64,000 nt of DNA. Origin: Xylogone sp. PMI_703 (taxonomy: Eukaryota > Ascomycota > Leotiomycetes). The position numbers and the translations under genes are program-made. The notes beneath the pieces were generated by a model. It did no database searches, was not told the DNA's origin, and saw only the letters and a program-made list of their open reading frames with translations. The DNA lies in NCBI GenBank assembly GCA_021399445.1, contig JAJTUQ010000005.1, positions 5,484,044-5,548,043 on the forward strand. The letters run 5' to 3'. Shown piece after piece: positions 22,330-33,603 of the stretch. How positions within the stretch are numbered: position 1 is the first letter of the stretch; each line of letters begins with the position of its first letter.

Positions 22330-25300
22330 ATGCGGACTCTCGCTCTAGTCACAGCTTTGCTAGCACTATGCGGTGTTATCTCCGCCAATATAATTCCATT
22401 AGTCACACCTACAGGAACATATGTCAAGCGAGATGATCCGTGAGTTTCAATCTCTGTTGTCAACGGAAGAGAAATCCAGTTCAGGGGCTGAATCAAATCC
22501 ATAGCCCTTCATTGACAACCATTTCAAACAATGTAATTATAACATTACCTCCCCAGCTCGCCAGCGATATGCATGATATGCTCTTTAGCGAGAATGGAAT
22601 CTGTCCTATCGTCGCTGGAAAGAAGTGTGCTGATCTCGACATGGACTGTATCCGCGGTGAAGGTGAGGTGATAATGTACTATGCCACTACAGGTGGACGA
22701 TTAGTAGGCCTGATTAACGTACCGGGGCATCTGGTTTTTGAGAACGAAGGTTTGCGGCAGATACAGAATGAGGTCTATAGGTATGGTCTAGATCTTGAGG
22801 AAAATCTCCATGTATCCCAAGCCTTTATATCATTTATGGCAGACAATGCGGTAGCATTTGCTTATGAGCAAAATGTTCGAGGGATCTGTAAGTGGTATTC
22901 GTTGGAAATCCATCTTCGGAGCAATGCTGATTTTGCGCAAAGCTGTTGGACCTACGATGACAATCCCCGAAGGTGACCTCTCCGAGCCTCTAAACATATT
23001 TGCCTCTAAGACCAGCTCTCCAACAAGTACTTTTACAGCCTGTAAGTCTCCTTTTTGGTGCAAGATTGCTCAGTAAGTAGACTCTCGGAGTTGAAGCATG
23101 TTGTTACCTCAGAGTCCTTGTCTTTCGGCCTTTAAAGTGGCCTTTAGTTATCAGCTTCTAAAAAGATAGACTAAATCAAAATTTTCGCTCATTAGGCTTA
23201 CCAGATGTACCTGTTGGTTCTGAAATGGTTCGTATTACCTCTGGAGATTAAGATATTTAAAATGCTATGTTTTGCTAACTTAATACTGTAGCCTTTCTGT
23301 GAAGAAGAAACTTGCAAGGGTGTCCCAGGGATAGAGGTTTGCACAGAGGTAAGAACTGATAACTCTTATCTGGAAAGAACTTTCATCTTGCCACTTCTTC
23401 CAGCGATTTGTCTTTATCGCGTTATGTTATTGATTATTTTAGGGAAAATGGAAATATTGTAATTGTGCTAGCGAGATAGAGGTGACAGAGGACACTTATG
23501 ATCCTGATTGGTTGGATCTCCAGTACGAATTCCTTCAGTTGATCTTGGAGGAAGCATCTGAAAATGTTACATTTTCCGAGATTAGGCTCTTGCCTCTGGG
23601 AGATTCAATCACTCGTGGAAGTGAGAGTACTAATCTTAATGGTTACCGGAAGGAACTTCATGAGCTTCTTGGTTATGATAAGGTTGACTTTATTGGAACT
23701 TTACGAAATGGTGACTTCAATGACACGGATCATGAAGGACGTTCTGGTCAAAGAATAAAGGAAATAGAACAATATGGCTCGAAACCGTTGTTAGCTAGGC
23801 CAAATGTGGTTCTCATTCTTGCAGGCACAAACGACATAGATAAGCCTGAAGATGGCGATCCAGTTGAAGAGGCCCCGGCGCGTATGAAGTCTCTGCTGGA
23901 TAGCGTAGTCAAGGCCTGCCCTGACACAGCCGTCTTGGTTGCAGAAGTTTTGCTCAATACCCATCCAGACACATAACTCAAGGTCGATGACTTCAATGTA
24001 GCCTTGAACCAACTCGTTCAAGATTATCAGAACGATGGGAAGTAAGTAGCAGTGGTGAAGACCGGTGATCTCCTTGACGCCTCCGATATTGCTGCTAGAG
24101 ACTACAAACATCCTAACGATAATGGATACTCGAAGCTGGCCAATGCGTGGTATGATGCTATAGTTAATGTTAGTGAGAAAGGCTGAATCTCCGATCCTGT
24201 TGAGCCTCAGCTCACAGCTGGAGTAGGCTTGGGCCCCAGTGATGGATCTTGTTCACATGATGAATTGAAAAGGAGAGCCATTAATTGGGAAGACAAAGTC
24301 CAAGCGACACCAGTATTAGCTAAGACATGGAACTATGCAGGTATTAAGACTTACGGGGGAGACTTGTCTATGGGTAAATGGATTATCTTTGCAGATATTA
24401 ATGGTAAGTCGGAAATGTTTCCGTTGCAATTGCGCCCTTACTTAAGATCACTTCTAGGAGACGGCCGCGATGAATACCTTGCTGTGTATAAAGATGGCTC
24501 AGTCGATGCTGCTATATTTGACAATGATGCAAACACTGTATCTGTGATCAAGGGGTTTGCAGGAGGTATCAATGATACGTCTGGTTCGAAAGTTAGGTTT
24601 GCTGACATAAATGGCGATGGCTACGCGGACTACATACTCCAGTTTGATGGTGGTTCAGCAAAATTTTCCTCCAATACCAAGAATGTTGGGAGCGATAAAG
24701 ACGCTCACAACTTCGTTGGCGATAGTACCATTGCTGAATGGGCCGGCGCAATAGAAGGCGACAAAATCCAATATGCTGACATTAATAATGATGGCTTCGC
24801 CGATTACCTTCAGGTATTTGATCATGGCGGTGTAGAAGTGTTTCTTAATAACAAAAAGAACACATTCGACCCATATGGTAGTGTTTCTGGCGGAACCGAC
24901 AAAGCATTGGGTAAAAAGGTCTTGATTACCGATATTGACGGTGATGGTTTCGCAGACTTTGTCATTATGGATCTGCCTGCCGATCCAAACACTAGATCGT
25001 GTCAAGCAAAAGACGACTGCTCTGGATTTTGTGCGGTAAGTGCTTTTGTGAGTATAGCAGTGAGATTGATATTGGTTGATTGACTAGTATCCATTTAGGT
25101 TGGCGATGAAGTTGCCTGTAACCGTTCGGGAGATTCGTAAGCGTCTCTCGCCACTCCCATCAACATTTCAATATGTCTGACGCTCTGGTTAATTTTAGGG
25201 GAACTTGTGAGTGCAGCAAACCAGAAGAGTGCGAAAAGACCTATGACTGTATAGGGAAATGTTCAGTAAGTTCGCTCACCCCAGTGAAATATTCCGGGCT

Positions 25301-27190
25301 TGTTTTAGCTGAAGGGACCCATTAGGATGGCCAAGTACCATACTGTTTGCCCAATTCGTAAGCCCCTTCCTCAAAGTCACACATGCATGATGCTAACTCT
25401 TACAGGCACCAGTGTACTTGTTACACTGCTCTGGACTATTATTTCCCGCGAAGCAGCCCCCAATCTTGCTCCAGCGAGTCAGACTGTACTGATCCATGTC
25501 CAGTACGTAGATAGAGTTGAATTTCCACAGCTGGTTATTGATAAGAAGATAGGAAGACCTTGGATTTATTTGTAACAAGGCAGTTCAGGGGTGCATGTGC
25601 ACACACCCAAGTGGAGGAACTGCTTCGAGCACAAAATGTTTGAGTGGGAATGATTCTGATTGTAGTGATGCCTGTTCGGTAACCAGGCCTCCGCACTATA
25701 GGATTTACAGGCTCAGCGCTAACTCAGTTAAACTGTCAGGATGGAGATATATACCGATGCCAGCTCAGCGGACCAGATATGTAAGGGCAGCATCACCTTT
25801 ATAATCGCATGCGCTAATAAAATGATAGGGGCGTTTGTTATTGTAACACCCTTGGAGTGAACAGCAAAGTAAAGAGGGCTCAGTCAGATAATCCCATCAT
25901 TTACATGCGCAACAATCAAAAGCTATCAACAACGACTGGTGACGGAAATTGGGACGACCCAATTGAGATCTCCCCAGGGGAGTCTGAGCTCACAGGAGAC
26001 GTTCATTTTGCTAGGATTAGCAGTAACTCATGGGTAGACTACGTTGTGGTATCAGCTAATGGCCAACACGCCAGCATTGGTATCTGGGAGGGTACAGTAG
26101 TCTTTGATAAAGCAAACGCATTTCGATTTGCTGATCTCGACGGTATGCAATACGTGTTGCTGAGACCAAGATCCTCCTTTGGATACTGACTAGTGTATTG
26201 CAGGTGATGGGCGAGATGACTTTATCATAGTCAATGCACATGGAGGTATCGATGCCTGGCTGAACAGAGGAATGGAGGACTTGGTACCGCTGGCTAATAT
26301 CTCTCCTTCACGTGCAAACGTTACAGTAGACAAAGTTCAATTTGCTGATGTCGATGGTGAGCTATTAATCCTACCTCTCTCCATGACATTTACTGATATG
26401 ATTGTTCAGGTGATGGTAAAGCCGATCTCTTGATTGTCTGGGAATTTGGTGCGGTTGATGCGTACATCAACACGGGCAACTTAATTCCCAGCGATGATGG
26501 CAGCACCAACTGGGTTGACAAATGGAGAATCATTCCTGGCAGTAGGTCCCAATTTGGACTTTGTAATCCGGCATCTACTAACTGTGCGATCATCTAGTTG
26601 ATGGAGTTACTGGGGATAAGATACGCTTTGCTGACATTGACGGTATGCTCCCCTATTTTCCAATCTTTTGCTTCAGGTTCTAAAGTACAGCGCAGGTGAT
26701 GGAAGAGCGGATCTATGTGTTGTATGGAGTGGAGGTTCCATCGACGCCTACAAAAATACAGGCGTACTAAACCATGATACTACCAAGCGCAGTTGGCAAC
26801 CGTTATCAACACCATGGGCAAATAAAACCGCAAGCCCGGTTGAGCCGAGAAAAATCCACCTGGCTGACATCGATGGTGACGGCCAAGCAGACTACCTCAT
26901 TGTCTTCGATGGAAGTGGAGTCGAGGCAGCGCGTAATACTGGCAACAATGGGGATGATCCTAAATCTGCCAACTTCGAGGATTGGGGCAACATTGGTTCG
27001 AAGGTCTCCGGTGTCGAGGGCAGCCAGGTCTACTTTGCTGACTGGAACGGTAGGTGCCCATCAAGGTTAAAATGAAAACATTGCTGACGTTACTTTAGGT
27101 GACCAAAAGGCTGACTATATTATTGTCAATGATGACTTTTCGGTGTCTGTGCTCGTGAATAAGGTCCAAGGCCCTACCTGTCCTGCATAA
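22330..27190 (+). pseudogene. Secreted SGNH (GDSL) hydrolase with Cys modules and FG-GAP repeats, 19 exons, three internal stops
   Basis: Exons: 22330-22439, 22505-22887, 22943-23041, 23196-23227, 23292-23348, 23443-24403, 24458-25035, 25099-25136, 25199-25265, 25326-25357, 25406-25502, 25589-25678, 25740-25780, 25829-26142, 26204-26356, 26410-26541, 26598-26642, 26696-27049, 27099-27190 (3675 nt, 1225 codons). Order: signal peptide (MRTLALVTALLALCGV); unrecognised N-domain; CPFC...CNC module; SGNH esterase with GDS (Ser about 282), GTND (about 354-358) and DYKHPND (catalytic Asp/His about 447/450); FG-GAP repeats with DxDGDG calcium loops; Cys-rich modules in small exons; more FG-GAP repeats. 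Fungal relatives act outside the cell, and the SGNH domain resembles CE3-type carbohydrate esterases (family inference). Three in-frame stops (23974 TAA, 24043 TAA, 24184 TGA) cut the SGNH domain, yet every splice junction remains usable. Each could arise by one C-to-T change. Confidence 0.85.
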
Positions 27191-27758
27191 GGCTGATCAT
27201 GAACTTAACTCGATCTGATGAAAGCTCCTTGTTGGATGTATCGGAAGTCATAAGAGCAGAGATGAATTACAGGTTTTATGGCCATTCATATGAAATTATA
27301 GTTCACGCAGTCAGACTCGAATAAAAGAATTTGTAATATGACTGACTTTACCACTTAAACCCGTTGCAATATCCAGCATTTTACTACCTCACTGCTCTCT
27401 TGCACCTAGATACTTCATCACCCCTTGACTTAGCAATCTACAGTCTAACAGGCACAACAATCAACTAGTTATAACTTCAAACCGATTAACGATAAGAGGT
27501 GCTATTTCATTTCGCTGGAAACTCTTCTATCCTTAAAATATTAGTGTACGGACGGCCCATTGGCCAATGGGGTCCTAACGGGTCATCCGATTGGTGAATG
27601 GTATAACTGATGTATGGGCCAAAACTGATATGAGCCCCAATGTAGCATTGAAAAGGTCGTAGCAGACCAGCATAAATGCAGAAGTTTTAACAACTCATAG
27701 AAGATATACTATTGAGGAGAGTGGGGAAAATATAATAACGACTATTAACAGATTCCCT
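27191..27758. other. Intergenic between convergent genes
   Basis: About 570 bp, A+T-rich, with no ORF of note. It holds the 3' ends of the FG-GAP gene and the monooxygenase. GGCCCATTGGCCAATGGGG at 27554-27572 is an imperfect inverted repeat. Confidence 0.4.
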
Positions 27759-29093
27759 CTACGGAATTACAGGCTTCATAAACTCATTTGCTAGTGCTTG
27801 CTCAACTTCCTTTTGGAGGTCGTAATTCCAAATCCAATGATATTTAGCATCAAGCTGCTCTCGGAGTTTGCTCGGAATATCACGCGTTTCCTCATCACTT
27901 AATTGCCATATTTTCCCACTCTCCCTGCTATTTCGGACCAATTTCTGGGTCCGTGAACGCCGTAAAGCGTCATATATCTCAAATGCTCTTCCCAGTTCCT
28001 TTTTATCCTTGGCACGGCCTACAACTTGGCTAATGACATACGCATCTTCCATTGCCATTCCCACACCTGCAGCATTATAAGGAGTCGAAGCATGGGCAGC
28101 GTCACCAAGGATCGCAATGCGGCCACGGTAGTATTTCTCATCATGCATCAAGTCGAACAGCGCCCACTGCTCGACCTTATTGATGCGAGACATGAGTCGT
28201 ATAATGGCTGGGTCATACCCTTCATGGTGTTTGAGCATCATCTCCCTAGTCACCGGCTGTACCCAATCATCGCCGTCCCAGGTTGTCTTACCAGTCGCAT
28301 GGAGACTAGCCATATTCACAGCATCTCCCCCGTTGACGGGATAATGGACTATGATAGTTCCGTAGCCGAAGAGCACATGAGATGTTAAGGCACGCTCCTC
28401 CCCAAGTTCTGCTAGTACCACATCACGAGGGACCAACTGCCGATATACAACAACTCCAGTGAATGTCGGCAGGACCGGCTTGCCTGCCATTTGTGATCTG
28501 ACAGTACTTTTAATACCATCACAACCGATGACCGCGTCAGCCGTTGCTGTGGTGCCGTCGGCAAAGTGGAGTCGTATGCTGCCTCCATCCTCACCTGGAA
28601 GCTCCTCAAGTCTAACAAGTGACTTGTTGAACGATGTTGTACCTTTAGGTACGAGCTTAACCATCTCTTCTAGAAGTCTCGCGCGATGAATATTTCCGCT
28701 CTCGGCCTCATCACGTTGGTTATAGACCACATCGCCTGCCTTGTAATCCTCTTGGCCGTCATTTCCCGGTTTCATATCCATTCCCATACGGACCGTCATC
28801 CAAAAGCCTTCTGGGTTTCGGTCAAAGTGTTTTCTGAATCCAGCCAGCAATGCAGGATCGATGAGTCCAAGAGCGCGAATGGCATTGCAGGCAAATGCCA
28901 ATCCGGCACCAATTTCCGAAAACTGAGCTGCTTTTTCGTAAATTCTTACAGAAACTCCTTGACGAGTTAGACCTATAGCCGTAGCAAGGCCACCTAAGCC
29001 TCCACCAACAATGGCGATATGGAATGGTTTAGATGGCATTGAAACTGTCAAGAAGAATGTCAAAAGAACACTTGAGTTTGTGATGTAATGCAA
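27759..29093 (-). CDS. FAD-dependent aromatic-ring monooxygenase (salicylate-hydroxylase-like)
   Basis: An intact intronless flavoprotein of 444 codons. The Rossmann FAD motif IVGGGLGGL starts at residue 28. The second FAD signature GCDG is at 190-193 and the third, GDAAH, at 330-334. This is the group A (UbiH/NahG-type) single-component monooxygenase layout, which uses NAD(P)H and O2 to hydroxylate aromatic or polyketide substrates. Two ATGs are possible: 29093 adds 18 mostly hydrophobic residues, while 29039 (MPSKPFHIAIVGG) matches the usual family start, so I favour 29039. The next gene upstream is a Zn2Cys6 regulator transcribed in the same direction, and a CGG-N6-CCG palindrome lies 132 bp before the outer ATG, so regulation by a zinc-cluster factor is plausible. 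Substrate unknown. Confidence 0.92.
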   Translation of the reverse strand: MHYITNSSVLLTFFLTVSMPSKPFHIAIVGGGLGGLATAIGLTRQGVSVRIYEKAAQFSEIGAGLAFACNAIRALGLIDPALLAGFRKHFDRNPEGFWMTVRMGMDMKPGNDGQEDYKAGDVVYNQRDEAESGNIHRARLLEEMVKLVPKGTTSFNKSLVRLEELPGEDGGSIRLHFADGTTATADAVIGCDGIKSTVRSQMAGKPVLPTFTGVVVYRQLVPRDVVLAELGEERALTSHVLFGYGTIIVHYPVNGGDAVNMASLHATGKTTWDGDDWVQPVTREMMLKHHEGYDPAIIRLMSRINKVEQWALFDLMHDEKYYRGRIAILGDAAHASTPYNAAGVGMAMEDAYVISQVVGRAKDKKELGRAFEIYDALRRSRTQKLVRNSRESGKIWQLSDEETRDIPSKLREQLDAKYHWIWNYDLQKEVEQALANEFMKPVIP

Positions 29094-29801
29094 GAGCTAA
29101 TGCTGCAACAACAAATGGTAAAGATACTGTCTATTTAAGAATGCCTCATTGTAAGTAAAGTGATGTATTGAAGACTAAATATATTTCAGCTTCAAGATTA
29201 AGTGGGACCTTAGTACACTGTGGACGGTTCGGTCCGTTCGGAGTTCAACTTACCCCAAGCCCGAGCTGGATCTCTGGATTTATGTATATATTAATCTATC
29301 AAATTATATATTAAATTTAAATTGTTAGTATAATATTTTGTTCTAACTTTGGATGAAACCTTCAAGTAGAACAACTACAAGCAGAATTCACTGAGCGTGT
29401 AGTCTTAGAAAAAATTATAGAGTAACCGAAAATAGTCCCAGTTAATACGAAAATTATTTAGAGTACAGAGCAAGATGTCTCAAAAGACCAAGTATCCTAG
29501 CTAATTATGATATATAAGTAAGGGTGGAGTTGGTTTGGATTAAGGCAAGCGTGTGGAATACCCCTTTTCAACTCAGGCGTAAGTGAAGACTCAGTTCGGT
29601 TAGCAGGCCCCCGAAAGCGGTACTCCGACGGAAACGGGATGCTCTCTTTTTGGTGCGGAACCCCAATCACGGGATCATCTACGGATAGAAATGGGGTTAC
29701 AGTATTGTGATGGAATATCAATCGTTTCTAATTTAAATTTTTTGGAGTTTCTTCACTAATGCATATCTGGCCTTATTCCGTATACGTCATCGTTATCAGC
29801 G
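29094..29801. other. Monooxygenase promoter region
   Basis: About 700 bp between the monooxygenase start and the stop of the upstream regulator. It contains the CGG-N6-CCG site annotated separately and A+T-rich stretches; no gene. Confidence 0.5.
29225..29236. promoter_or_regulatory. CGG-N6-CCG inverted repeat, candidate zinc-cluster factor site
   Basis: CGGTTCGGTCCG is an inverted pair of CGG triplets spaced by six bases. This spacing is the one known for Ppr1/UaY-type Zn2Cys6 dimers. It lies 132 bp upstream of the outer ATG of the monooxygenase. Binding is inferred, not shown. Confidence 0.4.
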
Positions 29802-32800
29802 TCACAATCCAGACCCTCCGCCCTCCGGACCGGAACTGCTTAGGTCCCAATATGGAAAATCAAGCAAGGTATCGGTAGAGCTTGTATTATGTGTATGTAT
29901 GCTTTGTCCGGCGGCAAAGCCCTCCAGGGTCGTGGGGTCGAAAATGCTTGCCAGCGCATTGGCTCTTTCAGGTCCGGAGCCCTCCAGATTGAGCAATGCC
30001 ATCAACCCGTTATCATTCCACGTCTGATTTTCGGATTCCATGCTATTGTCACCAAATACATTTGCTGCATCCGATTCATAGGTCGAAGTGTCGACTAGAC
30101 TGGTTGTCCGCGTTTGGTGCCGGCCCTGAAGATATCTTTGAGCTACATCGAGCATTTCTTTAGTCAATTCTTCACAGCGTCGAGCAACTATTACACTCTT
30201 CATTGTGTGAAATATTTCTACACTTTTTTTTATATCTGTAATGAGTTCTTCTGCTGGGACTTCCGGGAATTCCAGTAAGATAAGATGAAGGATTATCATG
30301 CTCGCATACAGCGTATATGTGGCGCAATACCACCTTTTTATGAAGGTAAGCATAGCCTAACAGATTAGATTATAGGCTACAAAACGCTTACCACGTGCGT
30401 AAATATATTCTATGTGTAAAAGCATCATAGATCATCTGTATAGTCTGTCTCGATGCCTCGAGGCAAATTTCAATATGCCTCAAGAACTCTGATGGGTTGT
30501 AACTTGTTGATGAAGCAACAAGAAACGGGCGGTGTAATAGAATGCGCGCATTATATAAACCTAGCATGTCATTTAGAAATCTGTTTAGCAATATTTGTAC
30601 TGATTGACTTGCAACTCACGCATTCGCAAGACTAGTTTCTGCTTAAAAGTACACTCGGCATCGTTCAGGGCGACTACATCAATATTTAAATGGTCTGGAA
30701 GACTCATTTTCCAGTCACTAAGAGTTTGTTCTAGATTAAAGGCAATCTGAGACTTTTCAGCGATCGAGCATTCTCCAGAAGCGTGGTAGATATCCTGGGA
30801 TGCTGTCTTGAGGATTCGAGATAATTCTACCATTACCGGGATTATTGAGACCTCCGGGCCCTCCAGCTCCAATTGTCTATCGTTAGAAGAACTCTGATCA
30901 ATCATAAGTATTCATAGTCATCACTCCTATGTGAGTTTTCCTTACTTGACAACTTGGATGCGGAGTTGAGTAATGGCTCGGATCCTTGAGACTGTCCAAC
31001 CGACCAGAAGAACAACACATTTCGCTTTTTCAATCAATTTATATTAGAAATAGATCTTGTCTCTTGATTGTGTTTCATCTACTATGTGAAATCCCAAAAT
31101 ATAACTTACACTTCGTGGGAATATATGCACCTGATTGGGGTTTTCGTTAGTAGACATTGATGACATCAACGTTTGTACTATCAAAATTGAAAAGAGGTAG
31201 GTAAGGCACTAAACAATTTTTGGTATAAATCAGAGAGCACACTAGACTTACCACCAGGTTCTTCTTGCTTCCTTCTTCCTGGCTAAGGAAGCCCCCTGTG
31301 ATTCGCTGCTTAAGCCGATTGCAATGGCTGTCCTGACAGCCATGCCGCTGTACAGGTAACAGGAATGTGGTTTCAATGCATTTTGGCAAAATACTGTCTT
31401 CAAATCATTCATGACGCTAATTAGTATAGAGTTCAGGCTGCATGAAATCGAAGGAAGAACTCAACAGTGCCTTACCATTAGAAATAGGGCTTGGCAGGTT
31501 TCTAATGTTGATGTTTCAAATATATCTCCAAGAGACTGCTTCGCTAGATTGAAATACAAATTTGACCATTCTAGAGTGGACTTGGCCGGAACCGCTATAC
31601 AGTCATGATTCTGACAAATGTTTCGATAGTAGCTCATCAGTGATGAGGTAGCATCTGTCCCAGCATTTATGGCCCCAAGAGCTACCACAGCATAATAAAG
31701 CGGCAAAAGGGTTGACCGTGACCTTTGAGCTTGCCTAGATTGTTCGTGCATAGATTTTTTCCAGATTTCTTTTGCGCACCGCGATCTGAAAGCGTCTTCG
31801 TTCAAGAATGGATGAATGTAATGCTTGTTGGTAAAGTATACGTCGACAAATATTCTCCCTACTTCAAAACAACCGAACTCGAGAGAAGAGATATTGACAC
31901 TAGAGCTTACGGAGTTGGCACACATCGAATTATTCATAGATGGGTCTAGAGCGTCAGACACATCCCTATTTGCTGACCGTGATACCCCGTGCGTTACAGA
32001 CCTCGATATTCGACTAGTATCCAGCGATAACGAGTTTTCTGGACTACTTTTTCCTAAACTAGGCTCACACAATCCTGAACTTCTCATTACGGAGTAGTCG
32101 GTACTGTACATTAGGTCGACAACTGACAATCGTTCATTGTTAAGATGCTGGTTGTCAGCATCTGGCGCATCCCTTGTGATTGTCTCACGAATAGACACAT
32201 TGTCTGATTCATGCTGAGGACATGCACGGGCTTCCTTCTGAGTCCTAGCAAAAAGACGATCTAGAAAGGCCAAAATTGAAGATCCACCGTAAAACTCGGT
32301 GCCGCTCGTATGTGCATTAACGCCACCCACTCCTGTTGTCGCAGCATCGTTAACAGCCAGAACCTCTTCGCACTATCTATTAGTGTGGTTACAATTTCCC
32401 AATTCAGCACCACAGGATAGAGGTGTTACATACCATCATTCCATAACTGCTGTCCTTCAGCCCCAGTGTGGATGTCCCCAGCAAGAGGTTTGGATATAGT
32501 ATGAGCCAGCTGAGGTCTGGTGTCTTCGGAAGATGTGGACCTGCGAAACGTATGAAGCATCGCACGACTTTGCGTAGAGTAGTTGGTTTCAGAAACCTTG
32601 CTGGACGAATGTGCAGAGTTTGTATCACTGTTGGCCTTGAGAGATTTTGGCCTGAATAACCGGTTAGAACACACAATGACAGAAAACTGGATAAAATGAG
32701 GCATGCCATTGTGCAGCTGTGTTTGATTCGTTCTCATGCAGCCTCCTGTATCTGGTGGCAGAGCGACGACTGCCGCTCCGGTAAGAGCATTGAAGACCAT

Positions 32801-33233
32801 AATCTGAATTGACGTAGACTCATTAGTGAGAATGTGATCTTGAGGCTCTAGGTTGTAATTACTGATTAATATATACTGACCTTCGCAATGAGAACATGGC
32901 AGTTGCTGATTGCACTGTACGAATAAGTGTCAGCTCTCACAATAAAGTTTTATCAAATCAATATCGGAGTTAAAATAAATTTCTCTCGCTGGTCCGAATT
33001 TGTGGCTGGATATATGAGTTTATATGGCAGCGTGATATAGAACAGCAGAGGAACTTGCGTGAATATACCTTGGTCTTTCGAGATCTACACATTTCACACG
33101 CTCGTGAAGCTCTCTGTGGGCGTCGTGTTGTTGCTGGCCGGCCTTCCACAAATCGGACAGGCCGAGCAGCGACGACAGCTTGTCCTCCATCTGCTGATAC
33201 CGGAGCCATACATGGCTGGAATGGTTGTTCCAT
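29802..33233 (-). CDS. Zn2Cys6 / Fungal_trans transcription factor, 11 exons, ~864 aa
   Basis: Exons: 33233-33069, 32914-32881, 32803-32688, 32635-32434, 32332-31476, 31397-31252, 31130-31110, 31024-30946, 30893-30620, 30560-30392, 30333-29802; lengths sum to 865 codons. The zinc cluster spans exons 1-3 (Cys 46, 49, 56, 62, 65, 72: C-x2-C-x6-C-x5-C-x2-C-x6-C). The regulatory domain starts at FVDVYFTNKHYIHPFL and continues through PLYYAVVALGAI, SGMAVRTAIAIGL, the hallmark RRTWWCIYSHE (made by joining exons 6 and 7), CCSSGRLDSLKDPSHY and ARILLHRPFL, all expected for a Fungal_trans (PF04082-type) factor. Four inferred 3' splice sites are AAG instead of CAG/TAG; those before exons 6, 8 and 11 are forced by frame and motif continuity, and the one before exon 4 is less certain. 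It lies just upstream of, and on the same strand as, the monooxygenase, so it may be its regulator. Confidence 0.82.
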
Positions 33234-33393
33234 ACCTTTGGTAATGCGTAATATACAGCTTGGGCAAATTCGATCGTTATGGGAGATAATGGGGACTCCA
33301 ATTATTTTTAGGGGATGCTTATATCCACTTGGGCGCGTTCTTATTTACACTTGACACGGACCACTCGACGGCCGGCACCGGAGCACATTTTAG

Positions 33394-33550
33394 CTTATCG
33401 GTGGCGCCTGAAATCTCACCGAAATCCCTAGCGCCACACGTGACCACTTATCCCATACATTTTCGGGCCGCCAAGCGAATGTGAAATCGCCCGTAAATCG
33501 CGCGATAAGTGCATCGCGATAAGTATCCCCTCATGTTTTGGACACTTATC
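33394..33550. promoter_or_regulatory. Cluster of five GATAAG/CTTATC motifs
   Basis: CTTATC occurs at 33394, 33447 and 33545 and GATAAG at 33504 and 33518, five in about 157 bp and in both orientations. They lie just upstream of the recombinase-like remnant at 33604. They could be GATA-factor sites or part of an element's terminal/subterminal repeats. Confidence 0.45.
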
Positions 33551-33603
33551 CGCGTACAATTCTCCCCCTTTTTAATTTTGCGGCCCAACCCCGTCGATTC
33601 CAG

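Noticed and set aside
24655..25005. 116-codon minus-strand ORF
   Set aside because: Antisense shadow of FG-GAP exon 7.
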